Source of the DNA: Acinonyx jubatus
Lineage: Eukaryota > Chordata > Mammalia > Carnivora > Felidae
NCBI RefSeq assembly: GCF_027475565.1
Contig: NC_069384.1
Span: 152,774,501 to 152,838,500 of the forward strand
DNA: 64,000 bases
Direction of reading: 5' to 3'
Below the pieces are notes generated by a model. It worked only from the letters and a program-made list of their open reading frames with translations. It made no database searches and had not been told where the DNA came from. Made by a program: the position numbers and the translations under genes. This document shows, piece after piece, positions 1 through 11,758 of this stretch (positions are counted from its first letter, which is position 1; each line of letters opens with the position of its first letter).

Positions 1-922
1 CACCCCTCATTAGACACTTGCTGAATGATTTGCTGTTTGTTTATGAAGAGCAAGAATTCTTTTATAATGCAAATGCTAATTTGAAAGTATTGGTCTGGAA
101 CTGTGGCCTTTCTTAGGTTGATTAGTGAATTTTACTCTGAATTGGTGCAAATGGTGCACCTCACTTTGTCAGTGTTACAGTAACATGCTGGTCTGTTGAT
201 CATATGGTATGTTTGCTGTGTTCGTAAATTAACACTTCAAAGAAATGTTATCCAGAAGCCTGTATTTATAGAAATAGGAGATTACTATAATTGTCCTTTT
301 AGCAGTGCTCGATACTTTACCATCTGCAAAGTAAAAACAACTTTGCCGTAAATAAATGGTAAGAGTTACTAAATGCTAGAAAATCACCGGGACCCCAAAT
401 TTGGGGGGTGGCTACACAAACCATTGGATTCTAAGATGACAAATCAACGCTTTTTTAGAGATGGCTGAAAGATGTATGGCTCAAAATGGCGTGTTTATTT
501 GGTGGGCCTTCCCAAAGCAGAAGGAGTCGGAAATCCTCATCAAAAGACTTCCTTCTCTCTGACCCCATGGTTCTTTTCCGACCTTCCCTCTAGGATTAGT
601 GTTCCCTTTGTCTGTAAGTGACTATTTAGCCAAGAAACAGCACCTCTCCATTAACTCCCAGGTAGTTAAAGAAAAAAAAAAGCCAGGGCTCCCTATCCAC
701 AGGAGTGATCTCCATTTAACGCCTTAGAGGCCTAGTCCTCCGAAATAATTTCAAGTTGAAGCTTCTGCCTTCAGTCTGCTCAGGCCCACCACTGGTGGGG
801 AGAGTCTATTGAGAAGAGGGGACAAGTTTAACCATTTTGTGATTTTTCCCTGCCTAATCCGGCTCCAGTTCTTGCCCCTCCACTCCTGAGCTGGGAAGGG
901 AGAGGAATATGGATACATATCT
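1..922. other. Non-coding stretch, no repeat recognised
   Basis: I see no coding frame of note and no recognisable transposon in this AT-leaning stretch. A short A-run lies near 669-679. Nothing suggests an exon. It could be intergenic or intronic. Confidence 0.5.
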
Positions 923-1005
923 CCCTTCCTTCCTTCCATCTTTCCTTCCTTCCTTCCTTCCTTCCTTCCTTCCTTCCTTCCTTCCTTCCTTCCTTCCTTC
1001 CTTCT
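923..1005. repeat. (TTCC)n tetranucleotide microsatellite
   Basis: About 20 units of TTCC run almost without interruption, with a small CATCT break near 938-942. Read on the minus strand it gives a Lys-Glu-Gly-Arg repeat in an open frame, which is an artefact of the repeat and not a protein. Length polymorphism between individuals is likely. Confidence 0.95.
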
Positions 1006-1031
1006 TTGAAATGTGAGTCTCATCCTCTATT

Positions 1032-1249
1032 TCTTTTTAGAGTTTTGTTTTGTTTTGTTTTATTTTGTTTTTGTTTTTTGGGGGTGGAAGGGGCAAAAAG
1101 AGAGGGAGAGAGAGAATCCCAGGTGGGCTCTGTGCAGTTAGTATAGAGCTCTACAGAAAGGGGGGCTCGAACCCATGAACCATCAGATCATGATCTGAGC
1201 TGAAACCAAGAGTCCCACACTTAACCCACTGAGCCCCCCAGGTGCCCCC
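1032..1249 (-). mobile_element. CAN-SINE (tRNA-Lys-derived), minus strand
   Basis: Read on the minus strand it starts GGGGGCACCTGGGG and keeps a tRNA-like B-box region (GGTTCGAGCCCC at about 1167-1178), the GATCATGATCTGA block and a GA-rich body (CT-rich in sense). The tail is a T/TTTTG-rich tract (1041-1080) instead of the usual AAATAAA. Divergence from the felid consensus is moderate. SINEs of this type are copied by LINE-1 machinery from Pol III transcripts; no target duplication was resolved here. Confidence 0.88.
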
Positions 1250-2040
1250 TAGTCTCATATCCGCTTGAGGCACATGTTTAGAGTTGAGTCTGTTTCCTGT
1301 GAGGTGGTTTTATAGATTCTTTGGAGACTCCCCCCTGTCCTGGGAATCCTCTAACATGGGGATTCTTTGCTTGTCCACCGAGAACTCACCTTCAATCTAC
1401 AGTTTCACCTCCTCACAGGCTCTCTCTCCCTGGGGGTTCTGTGGCCCACACAGCCTTATGTCTTTTTCTGTCTTTGATCCAGTCTTTTTTTCTCCACCTC
1501 TGCTCCATAGGAAACTTGTACCTGTCTTCTGTCCATTGGTGCAAGTGAACATTTTGCAAATCTCAGATCTCACCTCTGCTCCCCAGACTACCCTCCTATT
1601 ACTGGGGTGTTGGCTTGAGTCTGGGGTGTCCCACCAACTCCAGTGCATGCATGCCAAGCTGTCTAGGCAGACCTCCAAAGCCTCTCTCTGGGCTGAGTTA
1701 AGACAGAAATACTCCCTACCCTGAAAAAAATGATCTCAATCATTATCTGTGTTTGCAGTCATTGTAAAATGCTACAGACAACCAAATAATCAAAGCGTGA
1801 GCATACTCAATCTAGAAAAGTGAAGTTATTTTCTAGTTATTTGCTAGAATTTATATTGTTTTTCCCATTAAGAAGTAGAAGGAGGAAGCAGAAGGTGAAG
1901 TAAGGAGGATAATGCCAAGGAAATAGGATGACGTAGGAAAAATAAAAGGAAAGGAGAAAGGAGGAGGTAGAGGAGGAAACAGACACAGGCCAAAAAGGAG
2001 GGGAAAAAAACTATGGATTAAAACTGTGGATTAAATAGAC

Positions 2041-2071
<31 letters not shown>

Positions 2072-2609
2072 CACCAATTTGGGGGTTTAAAGCTGATCAG
2101 CTTGATAAAATGTAGTTACCATTCACTTTGTGAGAATTCCACTCCTTCAACTCATTTAAAATTAACTTTAAAAAATTAACTTAAATTCTCACCTAAGCTT
2201 AAGCAAAAACTGTCTCCATGGAAACCATCTAAATGCGGCATATCATGGAAGCACTAAACCCAGTACGCCTTAAAGAACACACAGATACACACACTGCTTG
2301 GGAGAAATGAAAATCTTTCAAAATTCCAACTCGATGGCAAGGAGTTATTTTTGTAATTGTGAATGATTTATCATAAATATTTTAAATGAAGGATCATAAA
2401 TTATTTAAAAAATCCATTTGATGTTTTTCTAATGTGCTAATAAATTGAATATGATTCTCCAATCTGCTCTTAAAAAGATGTTTTATAAATGGATACCATA
2501 AAAAAGTGTACCATCAAGTATGGTGTTGACTAAAAATGAAGTTGTTAATCAAAGCTCCAAAGTGAATAATTTTCGTAGTGAGCAAATGCATAAAGTAAAA
2601 TATGCTGTC
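1250..2609. other. Unassigned non-coding DNA with a purine-rich tract and a poly(A) run
   Basis: The part at 1320-1720 is moderately GC-rich and carries open frames on both strands (146 and 93 codons), but with no recognisable motif or splice context. A GA-rich tract covers about 1872-2013 and a pure A27 run lies at 2041-2067. No convincing retrocopy body precedes the A-run, so I treat it as simple sequence. Confidence 0.5.
2041..2067. repeat. Poly(A) run, 27 bases
   Basis: Uninterrupted A27. It could be the tail of a degraded retroelement, but the purine-rich sequence upstream matches no element I recognise. Confidence 0.95.
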
Positions 2610-2725
2610 TTGCAAATATTTTCTCCCATGCCAAGGTTTACCTTTTACTCTCTGGGTGGTATCTTCTATGAACAGAAGTTATTGATTTACATGTAGTCGA
2701 AAGTACCATTTTCGGCTCTAGAGTG
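2610..2725 (-). mobile_element. Short old LINE-1 ORF2 fragment, minus strand
   Basis: The run from CAAATATTTTCTCCCATGCC to GAACAGAAGTTATTGATTT resembles the reverse complement of a conserved block of mammalian LINE-1 ORF2. It is only about 115 bases and diverged, so the call rests on one block. Confidence 0.5.
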
Positions 2726-2832
2726 TTGGTTTCACCCGGGACCCAATTTCATTACAATGGGTTTAAAATGAGCTTTGCTTTCTGGCAGCCATTCAATACT
2801 TCCAATTCTTCTTTTGAAGAAATAATAAATCA

Positions 2833-3030
2833 GGGGTGCCTGGGTGGCTCAATCAGTTGAACATTCAACCCTTGATTTCATCTCAGGTAATGATCCCAGG
2901 GTCGTGGGATCCAGACCAGGGTCGTGCTCTGCACTGAGTATGGAGCCTGCTTGGGATTCTCTCTCTCTCCCTCTACCCCTTTCCCACTGGCTCTCACTCT
3001 CTCAAACAAAAAGATAATAATAATAAATAA
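2833..3030 (+). mobile_element. CAN-SINE, plus strand
   Basis: Head GGGGTGCCTGGGTGGCTCAA, then a degenerate middle, GGAGCCTGCTTGGGATTCTC, a CT-rich stretch and an imperfect (AAT)n tail ending near 3030. The middle lacks the GCTGACAGCTC block of the youngest felid copies, so this looks like an older or alternative subfamily. Non-autonomous and non-coding. Confidence 0.92.
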
Positions 3031-3938
3031 TGCACTATGTTTCCATTTTACTTTCCATATTAATTTTTGTATTTGAGCTAACACAAAGGATCAAATTGCC
3101 ACATCAGCTAATATGAATCAGAAATCCCACCCATTATGAAACTTGACTATTAATTCCAAGGATACAAATAATCTCAAAGTACAGGTAAAGCAAGGAGAAA
3201 TCTAGAACCTGCAATGCCGTACGGTTTCCTTCTTTTAGCGTCGAAATGCTATCTGGTCCCAGATAAACACACAAGGCCTCTAAACAAGGTGTGCATTCCT
3301 GAAATATCTCCAAGTTCTACCCAGATACAAAGTTTACATGGAGCCACATGCTATAGATCTAAGTGACAGGTTCTTTACCAAAAGAAATATCCTGGATAAA
3401 CAGGTATGAATATCCTAGATATGCTGAAGATAGAATTGCTTATATTAAGGCTTCTTTACTAGAAAATACCACTATCTTCTTTTCAAGTGAGTTTTTACTA
3501 CAAAGTTTACAAAGATACTTGACCTAGTCACTTCTTTTCTTTGAGTACTTCCTTTCACTGGACATCCTTAGTGAAAAAAGAATGAATTACAGACCTGCTA
3601 CTTAAGTGATTTATCTTCAAAGACCATCTAGTCTTGTCATATAAACTATTGTGGGAATGTGACTAAAATGGTCTATCATTCATAGATTAATTAGGATTAA
3701 GTCACCATTTTTATGATAGTAAGCCTTTCAACAGAAAAAACATACCTCCATCTTTTTAAGTGTTATTCTATGTCCCTAAATATTTTAATGATTTTCTCTA
3801 TAAAATTCTTCAATATCTTTTGAAAAACATATTATAAGCATTTTGTGATGACGGGATGGTAACAACACTCATTGTGGTGAACGTTGTGTGATCTATGGAG
3901 TTGTCAAATCACTAGGTTAAAAATGATAATGTTTTGGC
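3031..3938. other. Non-coding stretch, no confident feature
   Basis: AT-rich sequence without a usable reading frame. A short piece near 3845-3905 faintly resembles a LINE-1 3' untranslated region, too weakly to call. Confidence 0.45.
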
Positions 3939-3950
3939 AATTGATGGCAT

Positions 3951-4160
3951 TTGTTTAATGTTTATTTTATTTTGGGGAGGGACAGAGACAGAGCACAAGT
4001 GGGGGAAGGGCAGAGAGGGAGGGAGACACAGAATCCGAAGCAAGCTCCAGGCTCTGAGCTGTCAGCACACAGCCCAACGCAGGGTGCAAACTCAAAAACC
4101 ACAAGATTATGACCGGATCCCAGATCCAACACTTAACCCACTGAGCCACCCCATTGCCCC
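3951..4160 (-). mobile_element. CAN-SINE, minus strand, with diverged target duplication
   Basis: The minus-strand copy ends at 4160 (reverse of GGGGCAATGGGGTGGCTCAG) and carries the TGAGCTGTCAGCACACAGCC block and a T-rich tail at 3951-3968. The flanks match: CAATTGATGGCATTTGT at about 3939-3955 and CGATTGATGACATTTTTGT at about 4163-4181. That is a plausible target-site duplication with a few substitutions, which fits a moderately old insertion. Confidence 0.92.
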
Positions 4161-4219
4161 TGCGATTGATGACATTTTTGTTAAACTGCATTATTTTTCT
4201 TTCTCGTCTTAGCCATTTT

Positions 4220-5200
4220 AATGGCTAGGATCTGTAGTACAATGTTGAGGATATATGGAAATAGTAGTATCATTTATTCTCCTATCTTTCGATATAAATA
4301 CATAAACTAGTAGAATAATGTTTTATTTCAAGTGATTCTTAAGTTTTTCTATTTCTAAAGTAGTTATTTAAAAACAAAAAATCTGAATTTTATTGAATAT
4401 TTTATTCATCTCATAAAGTGATCATATACGATCTTTCCCTTTAAAGGACATGTTAAATTACATTATTGAAAGATCTTTTTAAATCTTAAACTGTCCTTTC
4501 ATTGAATTAATTCTGGGTGCTGGATTTTGTTAGCTAGTATTGTTTGTTGTTGAGATTGGCCTGTATACCTTTCTATGAATGCATAAAAGCTATACTCAGC
4601 CTATAAATTAAGTTTCAAGGGTTTCCTCCTTTCATAATTTCTGTAACATTTTGTATAATGTACGAATCATCTTTACTCTGCAAGTATGTTCAAACTCTTC
4701 CTTACAAATCTCTGGCTATGTCCTTTTTTCCTGAATAGACTTTTCTATTGGTTTATTTCATTAGCAATTAATAAGTATACATTAAATAAAATTCCCCTAG
4801 CCAATTATTTCCCTTCTCTATGGGCAATAACTGTTCTCAGAATTGTTTATATTCTTGAATTCTCATTTCTTATATTCTGCAATTACCACTGCATTATTTT
4901 TAAGCTTCTGTTTTGCTCTCCATAGTTTAGGTCATTCTTACTTTAAATAATGAAAGTATTTCTCTTATATTTCTTTCTACTACTTTTAGGATCACTTTTC
5001 CCATAAAAATATTTCATCCACCTGATACTTGTTGTAAAATATGATATCTCAATATCATTTTTTTTAATTCTCACATCAAAACTCTATTGTCATCCAATAA
5101 CCTAATTTTAACCCAATTTTGAATTAAACTGTCAGTTATACTCTAAATTCCAGTATTTGTATATATTTTGACTGTTGAGTTGATTGCATTTGTCTGCTTA
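4220..5200 (-). mobile_element. Old LINE-1 ORF2 relic, minus strand
   Basis: Blocks such as TTTTGTTAGCTAGTATTGTTTG and GAGATTGGCCTGTATACC (about 4525-4570) resemble the reverse complement of the LINE-1 ORF2 reverse-transcriptase region. The reading frame is destroyed. Edges are uncertain because divergence is high, especially beyond 5000. Confidence 0.55.
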
Positions 5201-5289
5201 TTTATGTTTTAGTAAACTTCTCTTTTAATGTTTATCATTTTGTAAAGTTAATGTCTGAAATAGTAGGTCTTCTATTATTGTGCGTTTTT

Positions 5290-6620
5290 AAAGACTTTAC
5301 ATTTTGAGAAGTTTTTAGAAAAATTGGGTGGGAGGTACAAAGATGTTCCATATACTCCTTACCCCCAACACATGCAAAGCCTCCCCTACTGTCAATACCC
5401 GCCAGGTAAATGGCACATATCTTCCAATTGATGAACCTATACTGATACATCATAATCACTCAAAGCATAGTTTACATTACGGTTCACTCTTGGTGATGTA
5501 AATTCTATGGATTTGGACAAATATACAATGACAACTGACACGTATCCATCACTATATGATCATACAGAGTATTTTCACTGCCCTGAAGATCCTCAATGCT
5601 CAGTGTATTTATCCAGCCTTTTATCCCCAACCTCTACTGACTACTGATCTTTTTACTGTCTCCATAGTTTTACTGTTTCCAGAACATGATATAGTTGGAA
5701 TCATACAGCATACAACCTTTTCAGATTGCTTCTTTCACTTAGTAATATGCATTAACTTTCCTTCACGTCTTTTCATGGTTTTATAGTTCATTTCCTTCTT
5801 ATTTGTCAAACCCCGAATAATATCCCGTTGTCTGGATGTAGCATAGTTTAATGATTCATTCAACTAATAACGGACATCTGACTTCTAAGTTTTGATAATT
5901 ATGAATAAAAGCTGCTAGAAACATCCATACACAGATTCTTGTGGGTACACAAGGTTTTTGGTTACTTTGGGTCAATACCAAGGACTGTGATTGCTGGTAT
6001 GGTAAGCATATGTTTAATCTTGTAGATAACCTCCCAACCGTCTTCCAAATTGGCGGTTCCATTTTGCATTCCAACCAATGAATGAAGGTTACTGCTGCTT
6101 CACATCCTTTCCAGAATTTGGTGTTGATGGAATTATGACCATTCCGGTAGATGTGTAATGGTATCTCATTGTTTGAATTTGCATTCCATAGGAACACATG
6201 ATGTGGAGCATGTTTTCAGATGTTTTGTTTTGTCTCGTCTTGTTTTGTTTTTTGCCATCTCCATATCTCCTTTGGTGAAGTGCTTGTTAAGGTCTTTGCC
6301 CCGTGTCATAATCAGGTGATTTGTTTTATTACTGTTGAGTTTCAAGGCTACTTTGCATATTTTGATAACAACCCCTTATGAGGTGTGTCTTTTGCAACTA
6401 TTTAAATCCTCCTAGTCTGTGACCTGTGTCCTCCTTCTCTTCACAGAGAATTTGTCTTTTACAGAACAGACATTTTTTTTATTTTAATAAAGTTCACCTC
6501 AACCAGTATTTCTTTCATGGATCATGCCGTCAGTGTTTTATCTAAAAGACATTCCCATGCCCCAAATCGTCTAGGTTTTCTCCTCTGTTATCTTCTAGGA
6601 GTTTCATAGTTTATGCTTCC
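5290..6620 (-). mobile_element. Old LINE-1 3' part (ORF2 end and 3' UTR), minus strand
   Basis: The order reads as a reverse-complemented LINE-1. First comes a 3' UTR-like region (5290-5560), then matches to the conserved end of ORF2 (TCTTTCACTTAGTAATATGC, GAATAAAAGCTGCTAGAAAC, GTGATTGCTGGTATGG). Further upstream ORF2 follows (TTTGGTGAAGTGCTTGTTAAGG, TTATGGATCATGC-like). Many indels and stops; non-functional. It probably belongs to an old placental LINE-1 subfamily, not a recent carnivore one. Confidence 0.75.
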
Positions 6621-7089
6621 AACATCCCTGCCATTTCTGAGTCTGGTGCCCATGCTTGTTCAATCCCTTCAATTCACGTTTTGCCTTTTAGTATTCCCTG
6701 TAATTTTTATTGAAAGGTGGACGTGATGTACTGGGTAACAGGAGTTATGATAAATAGGCCTTTAGTTATGTAGTGGTTTGGGGGGGGGAACATTCTACAT
6801 AGTCCTGTGATTAGGGCTGTCTTCAGATGAGCCGGTGCCTCTGGGCTGTGAACTTCACCAGTTTTTCTCAAGTATTTTCCTCCCATTTAGGTGGAAAGAA
6901 TGTCTCAAGAGGGGCACATTTGGCTATTTTCCCTCCCTCAAGATCTGATCAAACCTCAGCAGGTTAGGCTCTGGTAAAACCCCTGTTCGTTTTCTTTTTT
7001 TTCCAGAACAGCTTTTTAAGTCGCTCACAATCTTGTGGGTTTTATGATAATTGTTACCTTAGAACTGATTTTTTTTAGGATACTTGTTA
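6621..7089. other. Unclassified dispersed-repeat-like segment
   Basis: This block sits between two LINE-1-like blocks and has the feel of a dispersed mammalian repeat (TTGAAAGGTGGACGTGATGTACTGGGTAAC near 6711-6740). I could not place it in a family. A poly(G) run lies at 6780-6788. No coding potential. Confidence 0.4.
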
Positions 7090-7830
7090 TTTTTATCGGG
7101 CTCTACATTTCCATTTGTTTATGTTTTCTTCCGTATCCCATGGTAGCATTTTAAGGTTTTCTTTCTAGAGATTTTACATATTTGTAACACAGTTTTTCTT
7201 CATAGTGCATATATATTACTAGGTATTTTATCTATTTTGTTGCAGCTGCCAAATGTGTTCTTTCTTATATGTCTGTTAAATATAAAACTCTAATACGTAT
7301 TAACTTTTTACTCAACAACCTCCTTTAAATTTTCTGTCATTCGTGAGAGTTTGTTGGATCCCGCTAGGAAACATTTAAATCATCTAAAAGTTGTGATCAT
7401 GTTAAATATTCTTTTCCAATATTTACATGGACCATTTCTTTCTTTTTATATTTCTGTTGGGTAAGACCTCTAGAACAGTTTTTTGGCCTTCTGACTTTAT
7501 TAGAAATTAATATAATATTTCCCAATAGCCACATATATTCCTCATGCTAAGGTAATATTCATATTACAAATTTTATTAGGATATTTTATTAAGGGCAGAT
7601 ATTGTCATTCAAATATCTTTTCAGGATATATAATACATCTTCACACAATTTTTCTCACTCAACCCATTTATCTGTTATATTTTATTCATAGGTTTCCTAA
7701 TACTGTTCTATCCTTGGATTTCTGAAAGAAATTCCATGACTCTGGGAGAAAGTCATGGGGTATTATTGTCCTTTAATTATACTGTTGAATTATGCATTTT
7801 TGTGATTTAAAACATATTCCTTGATGTATT
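7090..7830 (-). mobile_element. Old LINE-1 ORF2 relic, minus strand
   Basis: TACTAGGTATTTTATCTATTTTGTTGC (7218-7244) and GTAAGACCTCTAGAACAG (about 7462-7479) resemble the reverse complement of LINE-1 ORF2. It may continue the element at 5290-6620 with the 6621-7089 block inserted. Strongly decayed. Confidence 0.55.
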
Positions 7831-7965
7831 TAGTTATGTCACCTTTCCCATTTCAAATATATTTATATATGTACATACTAGCTTTTTCATTGCTTCAACT
7901 TTAAATTTTTTATGCTATGCAATATACACGCGCATACACATAGGAATGTATGTAGTATATTAAAT

Positions 7966-8695
7966 GTAAATCGGTGCAGCCACTGTGGAAAATGGCATGG
8001 AGGTTCCTCAAAAAATTAAGGAGAGAAATACTATATGATTCAGTAATTCCAGTACTGGGCATTTACCCAGAGAAAATGAAAACACTAGTTTGAAAAGATA
8101 CATGCACCTTATGTTTTTTGCAGCATTATTTTCAATAGCCAAAATAGGGAAGCAAACTAGGTGTCCACTCATAGAGAAATGGATAAAGAAGATGTGCTAT
8201 AAGTATACAATAGAATATTAGGCAGATATAAGTATGCAACAGAATATGAGGCAGCCATTAGAGAGGATGAGATCACACCATTTGTGACAAGATGGTTCGG
8301 CCTAAAGTGTATTATGCTACGTGAAATAAGTCAGTCAGAGAAAGACAAATACCATAGGATTTCATTCCTATGTGGAATCTAAAAACACCAAATGAATAAA
8401 CAAACAAATAAAAGGTAAATCAGATCTCTAAACATAGAGAACCAACTGATGGTTGCATGAGGGAGGGGTTTGGAGGGTTAGGCCAAATGGGGGAAGGGAT
8501 AGAGTCTTTGAGTTACGGAATGAACACATCATGACAATAGGAGGCACGACCTAGGGAAGACAGTGCCGTCTGGTGACAGATGGCGACTTGTGGCGAGCAC
8601 AGCGTAGTGCATACACGTCGGATCACGATGCTGTACACTTGAAACTAATATAACATGGTGTGTCAACTATATTCAACTAAAACATAATGTAAGAA
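7966..8695 (+). mobile_element. LINE-1 3' end (ORF2 C-terminus and 3' UTR), plus strand
   Basis: GGTGCAGCCACTGTGGAAAATGG, GGCATTTACCCAGAG and ATAGAGAAATGGATAAAGAAGATG are hallmark LINE-1 ORF2 end motifs. A 3' UTR follows, ending in GTGTCAACTATATTCAACTAAAA (about 8660-8682). A partly duplicated stretch (CAATAGAATATTAGGCAGATATAAGTATGCAACAGAATATGAGGCAG, 8209-8255) suggests a local tandem duplication. 5' truncated; no functional protein. Confidence 0.88.
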
Positions 8696-8786
8696 AATAT
8701 AGTATATTTAATTCTCCTTGTCACTTCTGTAAAATAATTAAATATGACAATCTTTTTTTTCAATTTAATACTTTTGAAGAGTTCTT

Positions 8787-8989
8787 TTCTTTGTTGTGTG
8801 TTTACTTATTTATTTTGAAAGAGACACAGAGGGTGAGCAGGGGAGGGGCAGAGAGAGAGAATCCCAAGCTGGCTTTTGCACTATCAGCACAGAGACCAAT
8901 ACGGGGCTCGAACTCCCAAACCGTGGGATCGTGACCGGAGCTGAAACCAGGAGTCGGGCACTTTAACTGACTGAGCCACCCAGGTGGGG
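8787..8989 (-). mobile_element. CAN-SINE, minus strand
   Basis: The minus-strand head lies at about 8970-8989 (GGCTCAGTCAGTTAAA in sense), with a tRNA-like B-box region near 8907-8918 and a T-rich tail at 8799-8815. TGAAGAGTT flanks both sides (8775-8783 and 8994-9002), a probable short target duplication. The usual GGGGCGCC head is altered to GGCCCCACC. Confidence 0.88.
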
Positions 8990-9224
8990 CCACTGAAGAG
9001 TTATATTTTCTTGATTGATCAGTAGTGAAAATAAAGACTGGCCTTTTTTTTTTCTTTTTTTTTTTTTTTACAAAATAGTGCCTCCTTTACTGTGGGTATT
9101 TGACAACTCCTGAGGTTGACTATCTTTATAAATTTTTTCTTAACAATACCCGCTTAACTGCTCTAATATAAGAAACAACAATAACATTTAGTTGGTGCTT
9201 TTCATTCAACAGGGTGATCATCAC

Positions 9225-9335
9225 ACAGATTTTAAATGAAAATGTGGCAGCAGTTCTGTGAAGCAGTTGTTATGATTATTATCCTATTTTCCAGATGACA
9301 AAACTCAGCCACAGAGACATTTTTAAAAATTGCCA
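9225..9335 (-). mobile_element. MIR-like relic
   Basis: GTTGTTATGATTATTATCCTATTTTCCAGATGACAAAACTCAG at 9265-9307 resembles the conserved MIR/L2-associated segment with a counted-cell-like pattern (ATTATCCCCATTTTACAGATGAG in the consensus). Short and ancient; the orientation call is weak. Confidence 0.5.
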
Positions 9336-9630
9336 GTGGTCCCCCAGTTTTGATCAGTGTATCTGGGAACCTGAACAATCTTTTGCCTCCAATACTGGCT
9401 CTTCCTGAAATCCAAGGCATGGTTACCTTCTATGTCCTTCGGGATATGTCCTTCCACCCCTTAATCGGCCCAAATGATTTAGTTTTCTATTGTTTCTCTT
9501 TTCCACCCTACATACCTCCTTTTTATGCCCTTGACAGATGACCCTGAAATAGTACATAATTATCCTTTGTACTGTATTTTAAAATGAGTGTGCTAGTTCA
9601 TGGATGTTTCAGCAGGATTGATGGAGTAGA

Positions 9631-10097
9631 TTTTTTTTTATATAATTTGTTGTCAAATTGGCTTTCATACAACACCCAGTGCTCATCCCCACAGGTGCCC
9701 TCCTCGATGCCCATCACCCATTTCCCCTCTCCCCCACACCCCTATCCACCCTCAGTTTGCTCTTGGTATTTAAGAGTCTCTTGTGGTTTGCCTCCCTCCC
9801 TGTCTGTAACTATTTTTCCCCCTTCCCCTCCTCCATGGTCTTCTCTTAAGTTTCTCAAAATCCACTTATGAGTGAAAACATATATCTGTCCTTCTGTCAC
9901 TGACTTATTTCACTCAGCATAATACCAGCACTTTCAACAACAGCCAAATTATGGAAAAAGCCTAAATGTCCATCAACTGGCGAATGGACAAAGAAGATGT
10001 GGTTTATACATACAATGGAATACTACTTGGCAATGAGAAGGAAGGAAACCATGCCATTTGCAGCAACGTGGATGGAACTGGAGGGTATTAGGCTGAG
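9631..10097. mobile_element. 5'-inverted (twin-primed) LINE-1 insertion
   Basis: The left part (9631 to about 9930) is a minus-strand LINE-1 3' end that starts with a T-run. The right part (about 9931-10097) is plus-strand ORF2 end (CCAAATTATGGAAAAAGCCT, AATGTCCATCAACTGGCG). A perfect 12-bp duplication, TGATGGAGTAGA, flanks the whole at 9619-9630 and 10098-10109. The two arms overlap in LINE-1 coordinates by about 16 bases around GGTATTA-GCTGAGTGA. This is the classic outcome of twin priming in one retrotransposition event. Low divergence suggests a carnivore-lineage insertion. Confidence 0.9.
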
Positions 10098-10109
10098 TGA
10101 TGGAGTAGA

Positions 10110-11758
10110 ATTTAATTGATATGGAATTTTCTCAAAAGTTTATGTGGTTCTTATGTAACTTCGATTTTTTAATATTAAGAATCTAAGCTTCTTAGCACTA
10201 AAGCATAAAAATAAAGTCATATGTTCAGAAAATACGTCAATAGCTGTAATTATTGAAACAGTTAATGTAAAACATTAAAAACAAAGCTGATCATGTTATT
10301 GTCATTCAACAACTATAAATTGTTACCGTGATAATTATTGCTACACTGATTTCCAGTATTGCCCTTCACAGTTTAGGGCTTTCTCTGGGCCATAAAAATT
10401 GCTTAGTAATAGTAGTGTAACTTTTTCCTGACCACTTAGCTGGTTCTGTCTTCTCAGAGGTAAGCATGCCAAAAATTCAAGAGAAAAGGGATGGGGAATA
10501 AATGATTGGTCAAAGTACAAAAGAAGGTACCAAAAGACAAAGTCGAGGACATCTTGAAAGTTCATCTCTGAAACAATAATGTAAGAAATGCAACCATACT
10601 CAACTGGAAAGAAAGAGAATGTAATGAAATAAAAAGGGCATTTGTAAGGATTAAAAAGATCAAGCGTAAAGTCTGGAATGTGAGAAAAGAAATTAAGAAA
10701 AATATTCTCAGTAAGTACACACCCTTAATTTTTGGAAATTTACTTTCCTTGCTTAAAATAAGACCTGTTGTTCTAAGGCTCCCTTTCTCCAAATAACTTG
10801 ATATCCCATCATTCTAGGCTGTATGGAAGTGTTTTTCATTGACGCAGTTTTCATTCTCTGAAAGAAGAAATGGGATCATGCGGTCAACTCACACTGTCCC
10901 ACTCTCTTCCTGTTGGTCTAACTTTCATCTATATGGATTTAACGGGGCACAGGCTTTCTGACTAGGCTCAGTTTCTCTTTATAAAAACTGAAGTGATGAC
11001 CTCCATGCTTCGTTTAAGATAACCAGTTCTGAAGAGGCCAACCTAAGACCCATGGAGAGTAACGAACACCAGGTGTTTCAGTGCTTCTGCAACCTGATTC
11101 TGCTACTACTTATAGCCTTGTCTGGCTTCCTTTTCCTTAGGATAAAATACAGATGTTTAGACATGAGCTACGAAGTCTAGGGCTAGCTTCACTAGCCATT
11201 TCTCACCACCCTTAAGCGACATCCTCTGAAACAGACTATACTGCACTGTTTGGAAATCACAGACCATATCCTAATCCATATTTTATTTATAAGTCATCGA
11301 ATATTTGAATTTTTGTGACAGTGTTATCCATGTCAATGCCTTACAGGCAGACGGTGACCAGAAGAATATGTCCACAGTTGAACGAGTTGGTTTCATGATG
11401 CCTTGCACAGATTGAACATATACCATGGGAACTGTGTGACCATCTCATTAAGTGGGTATCTAAACCTATTATAGGATTTAGCCTGTGGTTGAGCGTCTAA
11501 GGAAATTGGAGTTTGCTCTAGATTGGGTACTTCAGCAAGCATTGGAAATTCAGTGGTTGGATATCTCCATAAATCTTATGCATAGAGACAGAGAGTGAGG
11601 ATCCTACATTAAAAGAAGGTAGTCAGCGGTCACTCATTTTGGCTAAGAAGGGATATGTTTGACATTTTGTGCATGGCACATTGACCTTGTTTTTGCCATA
11701 GCTTAAGTAAAATTATGAAGCATAAATTATAATTATGAAATCGTTTTGTCTCATTGTG
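10110..11758. other. Non-coding stretch without confident features
   Basis: No gene-like frame: the longest open frames (74-76 codons, minus strand, 10341-10792) show no domain signature. The part at 11120-11260 weakly resembles the reverse of an L2-type repeat (GGATAAAATACAGATG, CTAGGGCTAG). Otherwise unassigned. Confidence 0.45.

Noticed and set aside
751..1023. Open frame on the minus strand with many Lys-Glu-Gly-Arg units
   Set aside because: It is the translation of the TTCC microsatellite and has no other support.
1284..1724. 146-codon frame in a GC-richer stretch
   Set aside because: No domain, no splice or promoter context, and an overlapping open frame on the other strand. Likely chance.
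2041..2067. A27 run as a retroelement tail
   Set aside because: The preceding sequence is a purine-rich tract with no element structure.
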